Assembly (NCBI GenBank): GCA_034336665.1
Contig: CM067568.1
Span: 15,223,983 to 15,287,982 of the forward strand
Reading direction: 5' to 3'
Source of the DNA: Luscinia megarhynchos
Taxonomy: Eukaryota > Chordata > Aves > Passeriformes > Turdidae
DNA length: 64,000 bases
Shown here: positions 57,868 to 64,000 of the stretch, one piece after another
Layout: each line of letters opens with the position of its first letter
Position numbering within the stretch: position 1 is the first letter of the stretch
Notes under the pieces: model-generated
What the model saw: only the letters and a program-made list of their open reading frames with translations
Database searches by the model: none
What the model was told of the DNA's origin: nothing
Program-made: the position numbers and the translations under genes

Positions 57868-59050
57868 CTGGGCTCCAGTGCAAGGACTTTCTACCTAGAT
57901 GAGGATGAATAGTAGCTTGGGCCAAAGTGCTGGCCAGCTGTCCCTCAGGCCATCTCCCCTGGTGGCTGTGGTTCTAATAATGGCTGGGATCCTCAAAAGG
58001 TGGGTCCCAGCTCCTCAGAGCCTCTCTGAACTCCGTGGGTTTCGCACACAGTCTTGGTGTATGGCAGTCCCTGCCTCTGCCAGCTCTGCCATCCCCTCGA
58101 GCTCCTGTTGCTGTGGCAAGGCTGAAGCTCTGTAGTGCTAGCAAGGGAGCAGGGAGCCTTTCTGGGAAGATGGAAAGATGTGTGCAAATGAGGAGAGTAA
58201 GGAAAAACCAGTGCTGTTAAGGGACTCAGCCAAAAAGCTGCTATGAGGTAGAATGGTAGGTGCATCTTGGAGGTGGAAGAGTCACTAAACTACACAGACA
58301 ATGGAAACATTCTAATTACAGGTGGCTATCACCTCATCTGCTCAAATATACTCTTTGGCTAAAGTTGACATATCCCTGTGGACCATTTCAGCTTAGCCAG
58401 TTTTAAAAGGAAGCTTTTCTTGGTGGAAAGGAAAGAAAGAGACAGACTGATGCTGTTTGGCTAATGTTTAGGACACTGGCCACACTTCAAATCCCTATTC
58501 TGCCTGATTCAAAATGATATCAAAAACCTCTGCAAGCGGGAAAAAAATGAGGCTGGGAGGTGATGGTTTAAAAACGCTGCATTGGAATGTTTAAAATATG
58601 TCAAAACATTTTTCTTTTTTATTTTTTTTTTAATGGGAAATTCATCAAACCTGACACTTCCCATGAAGAGTTCTGGCTCCAATGAATAGGTATATTTGGA
58701 CACCCCCTGATCCCCCCCCCACTTCACCACCATTTCAGCCAAATATTCTTGGCTGGTTCTAATTATACAGCCATATATTTTTATACACACACACAACCAG
58801 TGTGGACATGTGAAGGCTCAATAATCACAGATCAGACGGGGAGGAAAGTGTTGATAAGACCTGTGCTGCTCCACAACATAAAAAATTGCCTGAGAAGCCC
58901 TTTCCCCCTGCCTGTTCACCTCACCCTCCCAGGAAAAGCCCAGCAGAGGGGCGGTGGGCTCTGCAGATGGCAGCCACATGCACTGCCTGCCTGAGTCCAC
59001 ATCTTGACATTTCTGCACTTCTCTAGTGCCCTCCTCAGGTTTTGCAGAAG
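57868..59050. other. Single-copy non-coding stretch
   Basis: No gene recognised. A T-rich tract lies at 58608-58633 and a short C run near 58712. 'gggatcctcaaaaggtgggt' at about 57987 weakly echoes the adjacent MITE-like relic. Confidence 0.45.
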
Positions 59051-59095
59051 TTCACCTTCCTCTGGACGCGAGGTTCACCTTCCCCTGGATGTGAG
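59051..59095 (+). repeat. Tandem duplication, two copies of a 22-23 bp unit
   Basis: TTCACCTTCCTCTGGACGCG at 59051 is repeated as TTCACCTTCCCCTGGATGTG at 59074. The changes are mostly C/T or CG to TG, as expected from decay of methylated CpG in the second copy. Confidence 0.9.
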
Positions 59096-59999
59096 ACTGC
59101 ATCTGGCCCTGCTGTTCCACTCCAGGCATCCAGCACCCTTGAGGGAAGGTGGGAATTGGTGCTTTCCACACCCAGTGGGAGCCCAGGGAAATGGAGAAGT
59201 CCAGGGAACACAATATCCTCAATTATGAAACTCATCATCAAGAGCCTCCACCCTGGAGAAAAGGGTCCCTGTCTTGATTCCTGGATTTCCAGTGACCAAG
59301 GGCACTCAGCATCCAACAGGCATCCAGCACCTCTCAGGATCAACCCGTAGCTCAGGGCTGCTCAACACAGCTGGTAGGAGGCATTACCTGAGGCCAAAGC
59401 TGCTGACAGGTTTCTGTGGGGGTTCCTACAGCACACGAGATTGATCCTCTCAAGGAAGGGGAGTAGGGGAAAGGGTTTTCTCTGAAAATGATGAAATAGT
59501 TAAAGTTGAAAGCAAACAGGCCACCCAGCTCTCTCTTTAACCCTCCTACAGCAGAAGAGACCCTAGGGCCAGCCAACTCTACCAGTTCTAGGAAACTATT
59601 AAAAAAAAAGACATACACACTTTGGGGGGTGGGAAGACCAATCTATTTTCACAAGAATCTGTCCTTGATTAGAGCAGAAACATGGAAGTGGGGGAAAGAA
59701 CCGATTATTCAGCAGAGAGTTCAGAAGAACAAATAAAAAAGAAAAAAAAAAAGGCATATTTGTTCAGGGTGTGATAGAGAGACTTGCAAAGCTCATGGAG
59801 ACAATTGGAAATTAGGTCTATTGAAGAGGAGGCATTTGCTGCTCAGGGTGAGGAATCAAAGGGCAAGTCCCGGGGAGGCGGCAGGGTGGGGTGGCCACCC
59901 CCGGGTGGGCAGTGACAGGCAGCTCCAGCCTGTGACCCTCATAAAACCCTTCCAGGGGGCTCTCACATATTGTGTGAGCATAAGCTGATTTCCACACAC
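59096..59999. other. Single-copy non-coding stretch
   Basis: No gene recognised. An A-rich tract lies at 59731-59753. Confidence 0.5.
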
Positions 60000-60600
60000 A
60001 GAGACTCCTAATGAAGACGTCCTTCAGGAGGGGAGGGGAGGAGAGGGGTAATGAAACCAGCCTGTCTGCCCAGCAGACACTCACCCCCACCGAAGGTGGC
60101 ATGGATATATAATGGAATATGAAAAGGGATGGGAAAAAAGGCTGTTGGCCTCAATGCCGTGCAATTAAAAAAAGAACTCCATGTGAATTAAATTCAAACT
60201 ACCTGAGTGCTAGAGGCTTGAGGCAAGATCAAGAAACCCCTGGTTTCTTATTGCAGACCGGCTTCAGAGTGCCTCCAGTGAAGAAGCCGTGCCTCAGACT
60301 GGCCTGGCCAGAGTCTGAACCAGCCTGAACAGAGATTTATTAACCCTCACAGTCAGAGATCAATAAATAGCTTCCTCTCGAGCAGGCAAACTGCCTGGAA
60401 TACAAAAACATGCAATGAGTCTGCCACCAATCTGCTCTCCTCACATCCAATAGAAAGATGCTCTAATTCCCCAAAAGACAGCAATTTCTTATTTCTATAG
60501 TGTTTTGAAGCCAGCTGCAATATTCACATCTAATTGCAGGGCCCTGGATCCCTGCCATGTGGAGTATGTTTGTTAGCAATATGATTTGTACACTTCTCTG
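60000..60600. promoter_or_regulatory. Possible conserved non-coding element
   Basis: A unique, repeat-free stretch with 'cctaatgaagacgtcc', a CRE-like GACGTC core, 'ggggtaatgaaacc', 'caatgccgtgcaattaaa', 'gtgaattaaattcaaac', 'gcaatattcacatctaattg' and 'gttagcaatatgatttg'. Homeodomain-like words are frequent and CpGs are scattered. The evidence is composition only and the element may be smaller than given. Confidence 0.3.
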
Positions 60601-61910
60601 GGGTCATTTGGAAACTATCTGTGCTTACACCCTCCTCATCTCTGCTGAGTGTGTGCTGGTCACTCAGTCTTATCATGCTGCAAAGGGCAAGGTGCACCAG
60701 TGAGATTTATGTGCATGAGAAGAAAGAGTAGATGATGTTCTTCAGGGTCAAAGCCACCCAGTGCTTCATCTCTCCAATTAACTACTCTGCTAGGGAGAGA
60801 GATAAGGTTAAAAGTGGGGCGGCATAAGAGATTTAAATTGCAGTTTGACTTTTTCATGTTTTAATTGAAACTTCATTGGAAGAAAGGGTGAAGACTTACT
60901 ATACAAAAAAAAAAATCAGGCAAAAGTAAAAAACATAGGACTGGCATGATTGTTCTAGAAAACAAACCATGGATACATGAAATGTGGGGATAAGAAAGAT
61001 GCTCTAACAAAGAAGGTGCCACAGGATCTTCTCCATTGGCTCCAGTGAGCAGTTCCACTTGACTTTGAAAAAGTCACAATTATAAGGTTTTTTTTCTGTA
61101 TTCACACTGTATTTCAAGATACCCTAGCCATGCCTTTAAACAAAGGGATGAAGCTCCTTGCTCAAGGCGTCCCTGAGCTGCAAACCTCTAGAGGTTGAGT
61201 CTCTGCTGGAGATAATCTTCTGCTTCAAAGCTCTCCCATGCATTTTCTGTCAGTGATGGGTGATTGTTTGCTGTGTACCTTCACACTGAGTCATCCCTAA
61301 CTTATTTCCCAATCCTTTCCTACATGTCATTATTCTTATTCATTGACTCCTGTCTCACATAATTCTGTTTACAAATTCTTCTGGCTGTCTCCAAGCATCT
61401 TAACACATCTCCATCCCCAAAACATGATATACTCTATTTTAGAAAAGTTTAAGAGCTCACGCAGGTGGAAACTGTCAGGAATAGCTCCCTGTTACTCACT
61501 CTTCAGAGGCTACACAGGGGTGTGACAACATAAGAAAACCCTTCCTAGTAAAATCAGATCACAGCTTTTGACAGTCAGTGTTTTCAGACATATCCAAGCT
61601 GTAGCTAGAGCTTGGCAGGGAACACTTTCCCTTTCTTACAAAAGTTTTCAAAACTTCAGTTGATGTTCCTCTCCACATCAGAAAGAAAACTGGAATGAAA
61701 TCTCCAAACTGTTCACAGACCATGAGCAAAAAAACCCCAAAACCCAACAAAAACAAAGCAAGGCAAAACAAAAATTGGGACATATAAAAATAATTTTGAA
61801 ATATTTGATTTGGAGTTTTCCTTGCTATTTAATGTCTTTCTTCTACTATAAATTAAATTAAAAAATGAAATGTTATTTTAGTGTAGAAAACATCCAAAGC
61901 CCTAATCATT
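60601..61910. other. AT-rich single-copy stretch
   Basis: No gene or repeat family recognised. A-rich patches occur near 60904-60914 and 61726-61770. Confidence 0.5.
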
Positions 61911-61948
61911 AAAAAAAAAAAAAAAAAAAAGAAAAATAAAGAAAAAAA
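61911..61948 (+). repeat. Poly(A) tract
   Basis: Twenty consecutive A followed by GAAAAATAAAGAAAAAAA. No retroposon body is recognisable upstream. A further 13-base A run lies at 62055-62067. Confidence 0.92.
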
Positions 61949-62067
61949 TTGGTTTAGAAGAGTTGTAACAATTTTGTAAGCTGGAAAATTTGTTAAAACC
62001 ATCCCATTTACCACAAACAATTACATTTTGAATATATTTGTCTTTTGTGACAGGAAAAAAAAAAAAA

Positions 62068-63623
62068 GCTAAACAAAATTTCCAACCCTTTCAAGCAATG
62101 ACTTCATGTTTTTGTAACACTTTTCAAGGTGAGAGATGCACCAAAATAAAATTCTGACTTTGCCCAGCCCCTGAAACTGCTTGGAGCCAAGGATGTTGTC
62201 AAAGAAACTGGTGGATCCAAGAGTGTTGATGGGTCTGAACTGTACAAAAATACTTGTGCCAGCAAGTGAGGTTTGCCCCTTCTTTCCTGGCTGATCATGC
62301 TGCAGAGCACACCCATCAAGGGGCTGAGGCACAGAGCCAGGAGCCAAAAGTGGCCAGGTGACCTTGAACAAGCATCAGATTCAGCAGGGGCTCAAAGGGC
62401 TGCAAGGGAGCCAGGAGAGGGGCTACTTGACCTGACACTGGCCATGGGGGGTAAATAATGCTCCTTCCCAGCAACCCCCACCCTTTTTTTCCAGTAGTTT
62501 TTCATCCACGTTCAGTTCTCAGCTGTACATCTGACTCTTCGTAAATTCCAAAAATTGATCCATTCAGGCCATGAGGGTTGAGGGAAAGAAAAGGGTCAGC
62601 AGATAGCAGGCGAGCCAGCTGCTGTGTTTATGTAGGGTGAGGTTGCCAAATAGCTGCTGAGGGATGGGACAGTGGTGTGGCAGTCATTTTTCCTTCAGCA
62701 GAGCTGGCACACGTAGACAGAACATATCCAGACTTGCACTTGAGAGCTTCCAGGATTCATTGGCCCTGACATCTTCTGCCAGAAATAGAGATGTTCTGGA
62801 AACCACATCCCTGTCAAAAGGCCATTACTGTACCACCTTGGCTCTGCAATGTGGCTCTGCTCCTTTCTGCTGCCCTTTCCCATGCCAGACACCTATCCCA
62901 TCTCCTGCCAACTGCTCAGGAGCCATCCGTGTGCCTTCTCAGCCACAACCAAGAGTGACTGGGATCAAAGCAACAATTAGGGTAAGGCTTTTTCAGGCTG
63001 GTTTGAAAGTTCAGGTTCTGTGATGGTAGCAGCTTCTTGAGCCATTAAAAATAATCAGGATTCCTGAATCTGACATGTTTTGCTTGCACAACTCTTATTT
63101 ACACTACAGGGGAAAGTAGTTCTTTGTTGAACACAAAATATATCTGGTAAAAACTTTTTGGGGGAGTGGTAGAGAACTCAGTCAGCCACCAACCCCACTG
63201 GAGGCAGGAAAAGAAAATGTCCAATAGACACTGACACCAAATTTTCTGGGGTCGTTTTGTGTGCTACCTGCTCAGTGGAAACCCCAATGAAAAACAGGGA
63301 AGTGTACAATTCTCATAAGAACACGAATTCCACATTACATAAGAGCAAATGTCCAAGCAATGCAGTATTTTGGATGTGACAATAACTGGTAACAGATACT
63401 CAAGGATGAATGTAAAGAACAGGGCATGGACTGATATTTAGCCTCTAGGAAACAGCAGAGACCAAACAAAATAGGTGTCTGTGTCTCTTAGAGATACCAA
63501 GGCACATGAGGGAACCTCCTTCTACCCTGCAAAAAACTTTAAAAAAAAAGTCACTGGGGGAATGTGCCCAGTGGAAGTGAAGAAAACATTATAAATGACT
63601 TGGAGCCTGCCTCCCACTAACCA
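62068..63623. other. Single-copy non-coding stretch
   Basis: No gene or repeat family recognised. An A run lies at 63540-63549. Confidence 0.5.
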
Positions 63624-63681
63624 CGGGGCAAGACATTTCATCTAGCCCGTGCCTCGGTTCCCACCATGACATAGAGATGTT
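63624..63681 (-). mobile_element. Probable MIR SINE fragment, antisense
   Basis: 'ggggcaagacatttcatcta' followed by 'gcccgtgcctcggttcccac' and 'catgacatagagatgttg' follows the reversed MIR order (TGGGCAAGTCACTTAACC, TCTGTGCCTCAGTTTCCCC, ATCTGTAAAATGGAGAT). About 58 bp are preserved. Confidence 0.55.
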
Positions 63682-64000
63682 GCATCACTGCAGGATGGAG
63701 AAAGGAAACCATGTCATGACTGACAAATCCTGAGGTGTGAGGGATGAGGACCAGATGGGACCACTCCAGATGGGTAGGCAGTACTGGCGTCCCCTCTCAG
63801 CCGCTTTCCCTTTGGCGTCTGGATCTGAGTCCCAGTGTCGTGGAAGCATTGCAAAGACTTTGTTCATTACACAAATAACTCCTGACTGCATTCATTGTAC
63901 ATTATTTCCCTTCCCTTACTCACTATTTCTTCAATTTAAGAAAGATAAAAACAGCTGCCCTTGTCCAGGCAAGAGAATACCAGACTTTCAGCATCCAGTC
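63682..64000. other. Single-copy non-coding stretch to the window edge
   Basis: Nothing recognisable as gene or repeat. Confidence 0.45.

Noticed and set aside
57976..58045. A second copy of the palindromic MITE-like element
   Set aside because: Only 'gatcctcaaa' is shared and no matching right arm was found.
1..64000. tRNA, rRNA, small nuclear RNA genes and intact endogenous retroviruses
   Set aside because: I looked for B-box-like GGTTCGAATCC words, paired LTR-like ends and other signatures on both strands and found none that were convincing.

Overview
This window looks like non-coding DNA from a bird nuclear genome. The strongest evidence is a set of CR1 LINE fragments. One has the avian 3' end, in which a 'gatgatcttgaaggtccctt' type stretch is followed by short 'attctgtga' repeats at 45637-45913. 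Others lie at 6160-7050, 11790-12305, 26280-26363, 33541-33765, 56567-56660 and, as an older type, 1470-1796. A few worn MIR-like SINEs, general CpG scarcity and single-copy AT-rich sequence also fit a bird. The CR1 copy at 45.6 kb resembles those of neoavian birds, perhaps a passerine, but I cannot name the species.

I found no protein-coding gene, tRNA or rRNA, and no CRISPR array. The longest open frames (about 145-196 codons) have low-complexity or shadow-like translations, match no family I recognise, and overlap unrelated frames. I read them as chance. Two short blocks have exon-like properties and are reported only as candidates: 27904-27963, bounded by an acceptor and a donor, and 52972-53091, a CpG-dense frame ending in a stop. 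The window could be an intergenic desert or part of a very large intron, and the sequence alone does not decide which.

Layout. 0-8 kb: single-copy sequence with an old CR1 3' end, an AT-rich possible conserved block near 5.8 kb and a badly decayed CR1 reverse-transcriptase remnant. 8-17 kb: a small CpG cluster (7.95-8.2 kb), a 3'-complete CR1 (11.8-12.3 kb) and a possible regulatory block near 14.7 kb. 17-23 kb: AT-rich sequence with several enhancer-like blocks, then an orphan CpG island at 22.06-22.43 kb with a satellite cluster at 22.73 kb. 23-33 kb: T- and A-rich tracts and the best concentration of enhancer-like sequence (28.2, 30.1-30.4 and 32.1-32.6 kb). 33-50 kb: antisense and sense CR1 pieces, MIR relics at 40.2, 43.0 and 48.8 kb and a short (AC)n microsatellite. 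50-64 kb: a CpG-dense block at 53.0 kb, small tandem duplications, an antisense CR1 tail, a palindromic MITE-like relic at 57.8 kb, an enhancer-like block at 60.0-60.6 kb and a MIR piece near the end.

The blocks called enhancer-like rest on composition (retained CpG, AT-rich homeobox/SOX/POU-like words, no repeat signature), not on alignment. They are hypotheses. I did not find a new multi-gene biological system here. The most useful leads are the CpG-retaining block at 32.1-32.6 kb, the orphan CpG island at 22 kb, the CpG-dense block at 53.0 kb and the ancient repeat relics.
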